Virus record (IMG/VR): IMGVR_UViG_3300037485_001666
Span: 1 to 50,811 of that record
Strand: one strand, 5' to 3'
DNA from: a virus
DNA length: 50,811 nucleotides
Shown: piece after piece, positions 8,987-17,027 of the stretch
Layout of the letters: every line of letters starts with the position of its first letter
Position numbering within the stretch: the first letter of the stretch is position 1
Notes under the pieces: model-generated
The model's database searches: none
What the model was told of the DNA's origin: nothing
Seen by the model: the letters and a program-made list of their open reading frames with translations, nothing else
Position numbers and translations under genes: made by a program

Positions 8987-10473
8987 GTTACGTCAAGCTA
9001 TTTGAGAATGGCGCTATCGTTGAAATCCACGAGTCAGGCAGGCCGCTGAAGTCCGCAACATGCAACGTCGGCAACGGTCGGGAATGCCGACTTGCGGCCA
9101 ACATCCTCACGTCAATGATGCAAACCTCAAAGACCTTTTGTCTCGGCCAACCCGATGAACTCCCACCTGCGATCGTTCCAAAGACCACTTGGCGCAAGGT
9201 GGCGCACTCTTACATCAACGGCGGCGACAACTCCAAACCGCCAGAAATCTATTTCTCCGAAGGCGGCTACGTGCGGATTGTCAGCGATGGAGATATCGAC
9301 GCTGACGGCTCACCGAGGGCGCTTGAAATCGATCCAGGCAACGGCCAATTGGAAACGGCACTCGGCAAAGACAACGGGTGGAAAGGTGGAACTGACTATG
9401 TGGACTCTGAAAAGATTCCCTACTTTGTTTTGCCGATGAACTTTGTCAGAGTTGGCGCGGGTGATCCGAAGCTCGGCGACATTGCACGGGTCACGAACTC
9501 ACGCGGCGGATTCATCTTTGCCATCCTTGCCGACAAAGGGCCGAACACCTTGTTGGGCGAGATATCGATCAAGCTCGCCGAAGCCTTGGGATTCAACCCA
9601 TGGAACAGCGACAAGACACAAATCGTTCGTGGGATTCCAATGGGCCTCACCTATGAGATCATGCCAGACAGCGCCAAGCTCTCACGGTGCAAGGATTATG
9701 CGAGCATTCAATCCTACGGCTACGAAGTCTTCGGCGGTGGTCTTCCTGACAGCGGCCGATCGTTCCCTCCCTTTGAAGCCGAGTCAGTTCCACCGGGCGG
9801 CGTCATTCCCAACAAGATTCCCTTCGCAGTCCAGTATAAGAACAAGATGAAAACCCACGGCGCGTATCCGGAAGGAATGCGCGGCGCGGTGGTTCACTTC
9901 ACGGCGGGCGAACCCGGAACGGGCATTATCGATTGGGGAATTCAACAGGGCTTTGCGTATCTCTACATTGATAGGGATGGCAAAATCTATCAGGCGCACA
10001 ACATCAACGAGTGGGGATATCACGCGGGTGTCAGCGCCAATCCGAAGCTGAAGGGATCAGTCACCGATGACTTGATTGGTATTGAGATCGCTTGCGCGGG
10101 CCGACTCCGTCCGGTCGCAGGAAGGGATCTTCTCGCTCCCTGGTTTGCCATCAAGGACGGCGCACCTTCCACGGGTGATCTTGATGTACAGTGGGTGAAA
10201 GAATCGCGATGTCTCCCCGCTTCGGAATGCCGATACGAAAGCCAGAACGACGAGGACAGTGTTGCCGGTTGGTACCACAAGTTCACTCGTGAGCAAGAAG
10301 ACACCTTGGTCAAAACACTTGGGTGGCTCAAGAACAACATTCCGACTTTTGACTGTGACCTGATCTTTTCTCACTTCGAGGTGGCGAAGCCAGTGGGCCG
10401 CAAGAACGACGTGTCCGGTGCGCTTGGCATGTCGATGGATCAACTTCGTGCATCCGTCAAGGCTCTGCCGTAG
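8983..10473 (+). CDS. Two-domain endolysin: GH75 chitosanase-like plus amidase
   Basis: A 496-residue protein. Residues about 70-230 carry the glycoside hydrolase 75 pattern: SDGDIDADGS, then IPYFVLP, LGDIARV, AILADKGP and GEISIKLAEALG. GH75 enzymes cut glucosamine-containing polymers. Residues about 290-490 form an Amidase_2 (N-acetylmuramoyl-L-alanine amidase) domain with zinc-ligand candidates in AVVHFTAGE (His305), EWGYHAG and a C-terminal SHFEVAKPVGRKNDV. The usual GH-x-K-x-DPG ending is modified. The enzyme probably degrades the host cell wall at lysis. It follows the holin candidate. The fusion of these two domains is unusual. Confidence 0.82.
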   Translation: MSYVKLFENGAIVEIHESGRPLKSATCNVGNGRECRLAANILTSMMQTSKTFCLGQPDELPPAIVPKTTWRKVAHSYINGGDNSKPPEIYFSEGGYVRIVSDGDIDADGSPRALEIDPGNGQLETALGKDNGWKGGTDYVDSEKIPYFVLPMNFVRVGAGDPKLGDIARVTNSRGGFIFAILADKGPNTLLGEISIKLAEALGFNPWNSDKTQIVRGIPMGLTYEIMPDSAKLSRCKDYASIQSYGYEVFGGGLPDSGRSFPPFEAESVPPGGVIPNKIPFAVQYKNKMKTHGAYPEGMRGAVVHFTAGEPGTGIIDWGIQQGFAYLYIDRDGKIYQAHNINEWGYHAGVSANPKLKGSVTDDLIGIEIACAGRLRPVAGRDLLAPWFAIKDGAPSTGDLDVQWVKESRCLPASECRYESQNDEDSVAGWYHKFTREQEDTLVKTLGWLKNNIPTFDCDLIFSHFEVAKPVGRKNDVSGALGMSMDQLRASVKALP

Positions 10474-10584
10474 GACTTGCATTGGTGCTGTCTGGGTGAG
10501 ATGATCAACGTGTCATCAACCTTACAGGGTAGGAATTCGGCTTCATGCCTCGCGGCAAGGGGCCTTTGTTTTAGAGGTCACACA

Positions 10585-11304
10585 GTGTCTCCTTTCAGAC
10601 TATCCAGTCATGCCTGCCTGCTTCTCATAGCAGGTGGGATTTCCGTTGCCTGCTGCACGCCTCAGGGCCAGACAGGACAGGTTCCGGGAGCGGTCGTGAG
10701 GGCGTCCCTACGCTTCCAGGTTGATGGCGCGAAATGCACGGGCACCTGTGTCGTGCAGAGGAAGACGTCGAACAAGTTCACATTCTATCTGCCTGAGAAG
10801 GCCAAACGGATTCTCATCCAGACGTGTCACCGCCAGGTCGCAATCAACAATCCGCCGAGGGATTTTGTCTATGACTACCTCCCTGCGATGTTTCTGGAGA
10901 ATTGGGACGAGTGCGGATTGGAAGCCGTTGTCACGACACAGACGGGCAACGTACTCGTGGCGATGGCTGAGTTTACGTCGAACGAGACGCTCGCAGCGCG
11001 TCATTGGTGCAACGGAGGATTCGCTCAGAGCACGGCTGGAGTTTCGTTCTGCCAGTCTCGCGCCGGACTCGTTCAGAGGATTGCGTTCGACGAACCTGTC
11101 ATTATGGAGCCTGGAAAAGGGTGTCCTCCGCTCGAATCGGAAGGTGGGTCAAAACAAATCTTCACCTACAAGGTAGCCAAAGACTTGTGCATATATGCCT
11201 TCCTGGCGACCGCCGCCGGCAGCACAAAATTCCACAGGCTTGTCACTCGTGGGTATGAGAAGATTGAAGAGGAAGTCGTCACGGACAGTCAGCCACCATG
11301 GTGA
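10585..11304 (+). CDS. Predicted lipoprotein of the lysis region
   Basis: A 239-residue protein. I chose the GTG at 10585 because AGAGG lies seven bases upstream and it puts a lipoprotein signal at the N-terminus: SPFRLSS, a hydrophobic stretch CLLLIAGGISV, then AC-C (lipid cysteine at residue 23 or 24). Upstream in-frame starts at 10477 or 10501 would bury the signal. The mature part contains several cysteines and no recognised domain. It is too long for a typical outer-membrane spanin. It may act in lysis or block superinfection at the cell surface. Function is unknown. Confidence 0.65.
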   Translation: MSPFRLSSHACLLLIAGGISVACCTPQGQTGQVPGAVVRASLRFQVDGAKCTGTCVVQRKTSNKFTFYLPEKAKRILIQTCHRQVAINNPPRDFVYDYLPAMFLENWDECGLEAVVTTQTGNVLVAMAEFTSNETLAARHWCNGGFAQSTAGVSFCQSRAGLVQRIAFDEPVIMEPGKGCPPLESEGGSKQIFTYKVAKDLCIYAFLATAAGSTKFHRLVTRGYEKIEEEVVTDSQPPW

Positions 11305-11311
11305 GGAACAT

Positions 11312-11524
11312 ATGAACGCTCTATTTGCTGAAGTGTTGTTGATGCTGGTTCGCGCTTTCTTTGCCAAGCAGGCTGAACGTGAGTTGTGGAAACAGAGAAT
11401 TGATTTGGCGTTCAAAGAACAGGACGCGACAGGTGATCACATCGCAGTGATTCGCTCAGAGGACCAGCGACTCAAACAGGTCCTCAGGGAGAGAAAGAAT
11501 GCTGGAGGAACGAACCCTCAGTAA
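11312..11524 (+). CDS. Small amphipathic protein, possible lysis accessory
   Basis: A 70-residue protein with GAGGA before its ATG, seven bases after the lipoprotein gene. The N-terminal 18 residues are hydrophobic (ALFAEVLLMLVRAFF) and the rest is charged and helical. It overlaps the next gene by 26 bases. This layout resembles inner-membrane spanins or other small lysis proteins, but the hydrophobic segment is short. Function is unknown. Confidence 0.55.
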   Translation: MNALFAEVLLMLVRAFFAKQAERELWKQRIDLAFKEQDATGDHIAVIRSEDQRLKQVLRERKNAGGTNPQ

Positions 11525-12050
11525 TTCAGTCGAGACGGTCATCTGTTTTGTGTCTGGCCTTCTGCTGTTCTGGCGTCGTTTATTTCGCGTCTTAGTTTGG
11601 TTGGTCGAACGATTGCGGATGGTATTCGCAATCTACGGGATGGCTCGGAAGGTCCAAGCCCATCTCGTGTCTCTTGAACGATTGAAAGGGGAATCCGTTA
11701 TGACAGGTAAATTCGGAATTAAAGACACCAAGGAATTGATCTCTTTTGGCATGGCCATTGCGGGCGCTCTCTACGCTGCGAAGACCAACGACGGAGTCAT
11801 TGATGGCAAAGACTTGCCTCTTGCAATGCCTGCACTCCTGGAAATGCCTACTGCCATTGAAGGTGTGCAGTTGGTTGTTCCTGAGCTGGGAGACTTGCAG
11901 GAAGACGAGCTTCTGGAAATCAAAGACCTCGTCCTGGCGAAACTTCCTGGGGTTGGCGACAAATGGAAAAGCGTTGCCACCCATGCGCTCATGGTCGCTC
12001 AAGGCGCTGTCGGCCTCTGGAATGATTTCAAGCCTGCTCCCGTCGCCTAA
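11499..12050 (+). CDS. Membrane protein with probable second internal start
   Basis: A 183-residue frame. AGGGAGA precedes the ATG at 11499. The N-terminus has a membrane segment (about 14-40, VICFVSGLLLFWRRLF). At 11700 an in-frame ATG is preceded by AAAGGGGAA at good spacing and would yield a 116-residue soluble protein beginning MTGKFGIKDT. This shorter form contains an acidic helical region (ELGDLQEDELLEIKD). The gene may express two products, or the real gene may be only the shorter form. It lies at the end of the late operon, in the lysis region. Confidence 0.55.
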   Translation: MLEERTLSNSVETVICFVSGLLLFWRRLFRVLVWLVERLRMVFAIYGMARKVQAHLVSLERLKGESVMTGKFGIKDTKELISFGMAIAGALYAAKTNDGVIDGKDLPLAMPALLEMPTAIEGVQLVVPELGDLQEDELLEIKDLVLAKLPGVGDKWKSVATHALMVAQGAVGLWNDFKPAPVA

Positions 12051-12101
12051 TTAACGCCGTCCTATTTCACGGGCGGCCCACCTATTCCCCCCTAATATGT
12101 G

Positions 12102-12130
12102 TTGACGTTTCCCCCCGAAAATGCGAAAAT
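12102..12130 (+). promoter_or_regulatory. Predicted sigma70 promoter of the recombination operon
   Basis: TTGACG (12102-12107), a 17-base spacer and GAAAAT (12125-12130). It lies in the gap before the exonuclease gene, 44 bases upstream of its ATG. The spacer contains a run of six C. It is a sequence match only. Confidence 0.45.
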
Positions 12131-12135
12131 ATCAC

Positions 12136-12155
12136 GCGCCATCGTTGAATGGCGC
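12136..12155 (+). promoter_or_regulatory. Inverted repeat downstream of the promoter (operator or leader hairpin)
   Basis: Perfect 7-base arms GCGCCAT and ATGGCGC around CGTTGA. It starts six bases after the -10 element and ends eight bases before the AAAGGAG ribosome binding site. It could bind a repressor as DNA or form a hairpin at the 5' end of the mRNA. Confidence 0.45.
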
Positions 12156-12173
12156 ACACATGAAAGGAGCTAT

Positions 12174-13082
12174 ATGTGGCAGTTTGATTTAGACGTTCCG
12201 ATAGGATGGTGGCCCGACGATAGGAAACCGATGGAGGACGAGGAGTATCATCGAACGAAGAGATGGTCGTCGTCCATCTTCAAGAAGCATTTGATTGAGC
12301 ACCCGATCCGAGCAATTCAGGAATTGAACAAGACCGAAGAGGACAGGGAGGACGACGAAAAGAAGAAGGCTTTGCGGACGGGCAAGATCTTCCACATGCT
12401 TCTGCTGGAGCCTGAGAAGTTCGATCAACTCGCAACAGTCGCCCCCAAGCTCGATCGTCGCAAGACCGAGGACAAGGCTAAGTGGGCCGCATTCCAATCC
12501 AGCATTCCCCCCGGTGGATTCTTGCTCGACCAGGAAGAGCTTGAGCAGTTCAAGGCAATGAGAGCCGCCTGCGATTCACAACCGTTCTGGCATCCCTCGG
12601 TCAAAGCCAATTTCGGCTACGTCTACGAGGTGCCCGGTTTCGCAATGTACAACGGAAACCTGCCTCTCAAGATCAAACCCGATGTCAGATCGACCGCCTG
12701 TCCGTTGATGCTTGATCTGAAGTCATGTGACGACGTGCTCGACTTCCCGAGTGGGATCGATAACCACAACTACATGGTGCAGGCCGCATACTATTGCATC
12801 GTGGCTGAACTCATTGATGGGTCGCCTCATTTCGATTGGCGCTGGTTGGCGGTGTCGAAACGTGCGCCGTTCGAGGCGGTCGAATGGAGAGCTCCAATCT
12901 CGGGTGACTGTGGCCTCATCGCCTGGAAGCATTTCCTGCGGATGGAGATGGACGAGCTTTCGAAACGGATCGCTGACAAGGACTTCCCGAAGTTCCCCGC
13001 AGTTCTGGAATATGAACCAAAACCGTACATGAACCCCGAACGTCAAATCACTGGAGGATTCCGCCCATGGCAAACGAAGTGA
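12174..13082 (+). CDS. RecE-like 5'-3' exonuclease (PD-(D/E)XK)
   Basis: A 302-residue protein resembling the nuclease domain of exodeoxyribonuclease VIII (RecE; DUF3799 type). Visible signs are GKIFHMLLLEP, the active-site run LKIKPDVR followed by LMLDLKSC (Asp and Asp-x-Lys), and the closing NYMVQAAYYC helix with its conserved glutamine. It should resect one strand of double-stranded DNA to give 3' tails for the annealase encoded next, which overlaps by 16 bases. The start was chosen from AAAGGAG five bases upstream; a longer GTG start at 12099 would cross the promoter. Confidence 0.85.
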   Translation: MWQFDLDVPIGWWPDDRKPMEDEEYHRTKRWSSSIFKKHLIEHPIRAIQELNKTEEDREDDEKKKALRTGKIFHMLLLEPEKFDQLATVAPKLDRRKTEDKAKWAAFQSSIPPGGFLLDQEELEQFKAMRAACDSQPFWHPSVKANFGYVYEVPGFAMYNGNLPLKIKPDVRSTACPLMLDLKSCDDVLDFPSGIDNHNYMVQAAYYCIVAELIDGSPHFDWRWLAVSKRAPFEAVEWRAPISGDCGLIAWKHFLRMEMDELSKRIADKDFPKFPAVLEYEPKPYMNPERQITGGFRPWQTK

Positions 13083-14338
13083 CCCCATCGACCGAGGTCT
13101 CGACTTTGGTTGATTCCCTGCTCCCAGATGCGAACGGACTTATCTTTGGCTTCAAAAAGGAGGTGGTCGAAATCTTCTGGCTCACCAATGCGGCTGACGC
13201 AGTGACCCCAGCAGAGCGCGTCTACTTCTTGAGCGTGTGCCAGTCGATGGCTCTCGACCCTCGTCGAGGTCACATCTTTTTCACCAAGCGCTGGGACTCG
13301 AAACGGAACTGTCACCGGCCCGCAATCATCACGGCCGTGGCCGGCCTGCGAACGATCGCCGAACGGTCCCGCGAGTACGTCGGGTGCGTCAAGAAAGAGT
13401 GGTGCGGCAAGGATGGAGTTTGGAAGGACGTCTGGCTTTCTGACGAACTGCCGGTCGCGGCCAGGGCCTGGGTTGCTCGACGTGGAACCGATCATTTGAT
13501 TCAAGCGGTCGTCCTGATGAAGCACCTCATGGATCCGAAGTCGCCGACGTGGCAAAAGATGCCGGAACACATGCTCGGCAAATGTGCTGAGGCCGCGGCG
13601 CTTCGTGCAGCCTATCCTGGGGAAGTGCAGGGCATCGAAACATTCGAGGAAGCGAACGAGAATCTGATCGACGTGACGCCCCCCCGCGAACGTATCCCGG
13701 AAGGCTTCGAACGCCCCGCCCTCACCGTTCCCCCCCCTTCCCCGTTGCGGGATCCGATCGACGTTCCCCCGACACCCCCTGCCCCGCCCCCGCCCCCGCA
13801 GGAACGCCCCCCAACGCCCCCCCCTAACGTTCCCCCCGCAGGGAAACAGACACCCCCTGCGGCCCCGCAAGGGGCGCAAATGTCGCCACCCCCGTTGAAC
13901 TCCGGATCTCCTGAGGTTGGTGCTTGCTTGCAGGGAACGTCCAAACCCGCAAGTCCAAAGTCGGACACCAAAGCGAATCCCGCCACCGTGTCTGAGAAAG
14001 AACATTTCTCGAAAGCGCCTGGCCGCAAGCCGATGCCGTGGGACGAGTGCGAGTTCGCGTCCATGTATCGCTGGGACGATTCAGTGGTCTTCGTCAAGAA
14101 CATTGAATCCCACTACACTTTCATGTTCGACTGCGCGGCTGAGTTTGGTGTTCCGTTCAATCCAGGAAACAAGCCATTTCTGACGCAGGTCTATAACGCT
14201 TGCGTGAAGATGCCACTGCGCAATCTTCCCGAGTTCGTGTGGACTCAAATCTTCCGATGGAAGAATCCCACACATGCGGGTCCAGTTCCTCCGATGGCTC
14301 ATGGTGAAAAGGTTCCAGATACCGAAGTGCCGTTCTAG
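13067..14338 (+). CDS. RecT/Bet-like single-strand annealing protein with proline-rich linker
   Basis: A 423-residue protein. Residues about 10-205 match the Bet/RecT annealase family: VCQSMALDPRRG, HRPAIITAVAGLRTIA and the closing WQKMPEHMLGKCAEAAALR. It pairs complementary single strands and works with the exonuclease upstream. Residues about 206-290 are an extreme proline-rich linker coded by C tracts, including several GTTCCCCC copies. The last about 100 residues form an extra small domain (MPWDECEFASMYRWDD onward). This domain is not part of the annealase fold and might contact partners such as a single-strand binding protein. GGAGG precedes the ATG. Confidence 0.85.
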   Translation: MANEVTPSTEVSTLVDSLLPDANGLIFGFKKEVVEIFWLTNAADAVTPAERVYFLSVCQSMALDPRRGHIFFTKRWDSKRNCHRPAIITAVAGLRTIAERSREYVGCVKKEWCGKDGVWKDVWLSDELPVAARAWVARRGTDHLIQAVVLMKHLMDPKSPTWQKMPEHMLGKCAEAAALRAAYPGEVQGIETFEEANENLIDVTPPRERIPEGFERPALTVPPPSPLRDPIDVPPTPPAPPPPPQERPPTPPPNVPPAGKQTPPAAPQGAQMSPPPLNSGSPEVGACLQGTSKPASPKSDTKANPATVSEKEHFSKAPGRKPMPWDECEFASMYRWDDSVVFVKNIESHYTFMFDCAAEFGVPFNPGNKPFLTQVYNACVKMPLRNLPEFVWTQIFRWKNPTHAGPVPPMAHGEKVPDTEVPF

Positions 14339-14354
14339 TTCGGCGCTCCTTAGG

Positions 14355-14376
14355 CTACGCTTTATTCTGAGCGTAG
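14355..14376 (+). promoter_or_regulatory. Hairpin after the annealase gene
   Basis: Perfect 7-base arms CTACGCT and AGCGTAG around an 8-base loop, starting 17 bases after the annealase stop. There is no T run (TCGTTCCCCC follows), so it may be a weak terminator or an RNA-stabilising 3' hairpin. Confidence 0.4.
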
Positions 14377-14423
14377 TCGTTCCCCCACCTGCATATCTCG
14401 CCAAAGAAAAACGTAAAGAAAAA

Positions 14424-14452
14424 TTGACGGAACGTCAAACATTCTGTAAATT
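14424..14452 (+). promoter_or_regulatory. Predicted sigma70 promoter with overlapping palindrome
   Basis: TTGACG (14424-14429), a 17-base spacer and TAAATT (14447-14452), about 50 bases before the DUF932 gene. The palindrome TGACG-GAA-CGTCA (14425-14437) overlaps the -35 element and would be a good operator. A C tract follows directly downstream. Confidence 0.6.
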
Positions 14453-14502
14453 GTATGTTCCCCCCCGCAATTCCGCGTGGTGGATTTGGTTAGGAGTTCC
14501 CA

Positions 14503-15516
14503 TTGGCGCACGAGATAACGGAGCATGATTCAATGTTCAGCGTTGGCGAGACACCGTGGCACGGTTTAGGACACGTGCTCGAATGCCCGCCGTCGATTGA
14601 CGAAGCTCTCCAGTTGACAGGATTGGATTGGGAGGTCGATTTACGACCACTGTATTTGGAAGATGGACGGAAGGTCACACACAACGCTGTGTGTCGAACG
14701 GATCGAAACGAAGTGCTTGGTGTGGTTGGGCCGAACTACAAGCCCCTGCAAAACCGAGAAGCGTTCGGTGTGTTCCAACCGTTCGTGGAGCAGAAGATTC
14801 TCGCGCTGGAAACGGGTGGATCGTTGCGCGCTGGTCGCAGGGTTTGGCTTCTCGGAAGGTTCCTTGGCCTCGACCCGCAGGAGGTCGTTGCTGGTGACGA
14901 GGTGCGGCCCTATTTGCTCCTCAGCACAGGACACGATGGATTGGTTTGTGTTCGGTACGGACTGACGCCAATTCGGGTCGTGTGCAACAACACCCTCCAG
15001 GCTGCTCACGCCAATGGAAAAGAGTCGGGCCTTCTTCGCGTTCTTCACACAGAAAACGTCGTCGAGTCGCTCGGTGACGTTTCCCAGATTGTTCTTGAGC
15101 AACACAAGTCGTTCGACATTATGATGGAGTCATTTCGACTTCTCGCGAAACGCCAGATCGTTTCATCGGCACAGTTGAAACGGTACATCAAGGAAGTGTT
15201 TCGGAAGGCTGAGGACGAGGACGTTGAAGAGGCTGAGGACACGTTAGGCACAGCGCTCAATGCGATCACAGGCACCATCGTAAAGCCAGAAAGCACAGCC
15301 AGAGAGGACGAGATTCTCGCCCTGTTCGAACATGGCCGGGGAAGTCACATCGAAGCCACGCGAGGCACATGGTGGGCCGCTTACAACGCAATCAACGAGT
15401 GGGTTCTTTATTCCCGTGGCCGTTCTCAAGAGTCACGGTTCGAACAAGCCCTCTGGGGGGCGGGGCGTTCCATCGACGCCAAGGCCCTGCAAATCGCTCT
15501 CAAAATGGCTGCGTGA
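14503..15516 (+). CDS. DUF932 phage/plasmid protein
   Basis: A 337-residue protein of the DUF932 (TIGR03299 type) family: it opens with AHEITEHDSMFSVGETPWHGLG and has the RYGLTPIRVVCNNTL core. The family is widespread in phages and plasmids, usually near recombination or replication genes; its biochemical role is not established. The start is a TTG, supported by AGGAG six bases upstream and by the family's typical N-terminus. It follows RecE/RecT-like genes under its own predicted promoter. Confidence 0.85.
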   Translation: MAHEITEHDSMFSVGETPWHGLGHVLECPPSIDEALQLTGLDWEVDLRPLYLEDGRKVTHNAVCRTDRNEVLGVVGPNYKPLQNREAFGVFQPFVEQKILALETGGSLRAGRRVWLLGRFLGLDPQEVVAGDEVRPYLLLSTGHDGLVCVRYGLTPIRVVCNNTLQAAHANGKESGLLRVLHTENVVESLGDVSQIVLEQHKSFDIMMESFRLLAKRQIVSSAQLKRYIKEVFRKAEDEDVEEAEDTLGTALNAITGTIVKPESTAREDEILALFEHGRGSHIEATRGTWWAAYNAINEWVLYSRGRSQESRFEQALWGAGRSIDAKALQIALKMAA

Positions 15517-15532
15517 TGGGCACAGGTGTATC

Positions 15533-15550
15533 GGGGGGAAGGTTCCCCCC
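15533..15550 (+). promoter_or_regulatory. G/C-tract inverted repeat
   Basis: GGGGGGAA-GG-TTCCCCCC, a perfect 8-base inverted repeat between the DUF932 gene and the next gene. It joins both orientations of the GTTCCCCC element that recurs in this genome. The 2-base centre is too small for a tight RNA loop, so a DNA role (protein binding or unusual structure) is as likely as a terminator. Confidence 0.4.
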
Positions 15551-15584
15551 CGGTTCCTTTCCCCCCTTAGATTCGAGGTGAAAC

Positions 15585-16328
15585 ATGACAGAAGCTCCAC
15601 AGGTGATCACATTCAATTGCACAGAGAAACTCAAGGGAATCATCAAAGGCGTTGAGCAGGCCAATTCTCAAGAGCAGTTCCGCTACTTCCTGGAAGAAGT
15701 CAGGGACGTCATTCATGTTGTAGAGAACTTTATCAGGATATACAAGAGAGATGAATATGCGCGCCAAGCACAGTTTCTCGTAGACAAAGCAATCAGTGCC
15801 GATATGAGAGAGAGAGGTCGTGAAGTGACGTGTTTCGGTTGTCGAGCAGCGCACTGTTGTAGCATCCACGTTGCGGTTTCTGACCTAGAAGTCGAGACGA
15901 TGTTCGACCGATTGTTTCCGATCGGATTGACTCATTCGCTGTTCAAGGCAACTTATGGACGAGAAGCATATGAGAGACTGAAACGACAAGCCGCCGCTTT
16001 GAATGCTCTCGACAAAGAGGTCAACTATTCGACCGAGTATGGCCTTGTTCTTTCCAAGGACGATAGACGCTGTGTGTTCCTCGGAGACAACAACTTGTGC
16101 ATGGTCTATTCCCAACGTCCCCTGCTGTGTCGGCTTCATTTCGTTGCTGACAAGCCAGCCAATTGCGAGTGGGATGGAGTTACGGAAAAGCCACTCAGAA
16201 TCTGGGCTTCGTATCGTGGCGAAGCGTCTTTCATCGCCTTCACGAACGTCCGAGGAAACAATGAAGGCGTGCCGTTGTCAGTCGCAGTGTGGAAGTTTCT
16301 CCAAGGCTGCAAGGAGAGATACATATGA
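15585..16328 (+). CDS. CxxCC-type metal-binding protein (YkgJ-like)
   Basis: A 247-residue protein. After an N-terminal helical part (1-80) it has a UPF0153/YkgJ-like putative zinc- or iron-chelating domain: CFGCRAAHCC, then CVFLGDNNLCMVYSQRPLLC and CRLHF-type cysteines. Members bind metal or an iron-sulphur cluster; their reactions are mostly unknown. It overlaps the next gene by four bases (ATGA). Possible roles include protein modification or redox sensing, but nothing in the sequence decides this. Confidence 0.75.
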   Translation: MTEAPQVITFNCTEKLKGIIKGVEQANSQEQFRYFLEEVRDVIHVVENFIRIYKRDEYARQAQFLVDKAISADMRERGREVTCFGCRAAHCCSIHVAVSDLEVETMFDRLFPIGLTHSLFKATYGREAYERLKRQAAALNALDKEVNYSTEYGLVLSKDDRRCVFLGDNNLCMVYSQRPLLCRLHFVADKPANCEWDGVTEKPLRIWASYRGEASFIAFTNVRGNNEGVPLSVAVWKFLQGCKERYI

Positions 16329-16909
16329 CTATGCTACTCATAGAGATTGATGATATAGCTGGAATAAAGCAACCGAAAAGCACTCGTAAGGTTCTCGGAA
16401 AGGACCCCGTCCTGTACGCAGCAGCCGCCATAGCTCGTCTCAATAAGTGCGCCGTGTGGTGGCCCGATGGTGAGCATAATTCATTCCCTCATTCAGTCGT
16501 TCTCAAAAGACGGACGAGTATTTCGAGTATCGGAGGTGAGGTCAAGATTGGATTCCGAATAGTTGAATGTGAGTGCACAAGCAGGTATGGTCTAGGCAAA
16601 TGTCCAGTTCATCAGGTTCCCCCCATGGTCTGGGATTCGCTTTCGGTCAAGGGATATAAGAGAAAAAGGCTATGGGAAGTCTGGTGTCCGTTATGCGAAA
16701 AGGAGAATCTAGTTCATGGAACGAGCGTCAGAGTTTGCAAATCAACCCGTGGAGAAGCCGCTAAGACGTGGAACTTCGTCATTGAATTTGGATGGCTTGC
16801 TAAACGAGCCAGAGAAGTCGCTGTCGAGAAAGCGCGCCGTCGAGAGAGACCGGTGGAGACGACGGAAGTACAAGTTCCCAGTGTGTGCGATATGCGGGAA
16901 GAGCATTGA
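16325..16909 (+). CDS. Cysteine-containing protein of unknown function
   Basis: A 194-residue protein starting at the ATGA overlap with AAGGAGAG upstream. It has scattered cysteines (CECTSRYGLGKCPVH, WCPLCEKE) that could form a zinc ribbon around residues 85-130, and a basic C-terminal helix (WLAKRAREVAVEKARRRERP). The last 194 bases overlap the next gene in another frame. The family was not recognised; nucleic acid binding is possible. Confidence 0.6.
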   Translation: MTMLLIEIDDIAGIKQPKSTRKVLGKDPVLYAAAAIARLNKCAVWWPDGEHNSFPHSVVLKRRTSISSIGGEVKIGFRIVECECTSRYGLGKCPVHQVPPMVWDSLSVKGYKRKRLWEVWCPLCEKENLVHGTSVRVCKSTRGEAAKTWNFVIEFGWLAKRAREVAVEKARRRERPVETTEVQVPSVCDMREEH

Positions 16910-17027
16910 GAAGCTGAACTCATGGAAGTATTGTTCCTCTCGATGCCTACAGAGAGGACAGGCGAAGATGTGTTTAGCTCGATACTACAAGAGGAAAGAG
17001 TTAGCTAATGGAAAAACCGGTGTCTGA
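16716..17027 (+). CDS. Small zinc-finger protein, heavily overlapping the previous gene
   Basis: A 103-residue protein. AAGGAGA about ten bases upstream supports the ATG at 16716. Residues about 57-80 hold a CAICGKSIEKLNSWKYCSSRC zinc finger (two Cys pairs), after a strongly basic segment RKRAVERDRWRRRKYK. It probably binds nucleic acid. Its first 194 bases lie inside the preceding gene, an unusually long overlap, so either the true start is later or this is a genuine overlap. It overlaps the next gene by 20 bases. Confidence 0.55.
   Translation: MERASEFANQPVEKPLRRGTSSLNLDGLLNEPEKSLSRKRAVERDRWRRRKYKFPVCAICGKSIEKLNSWKYCSSRCLQRGQAKMCLARYYKRKELANGKTGV

Noticed and set aside
13043-14005. Long minus-strand frame of 320 codons opposite the annealase
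   Set aside because: It is Gly/Arg-rich low-complexity sequence mirroring the proline linker, with no ribosome binding site and opposite a recognised gene.
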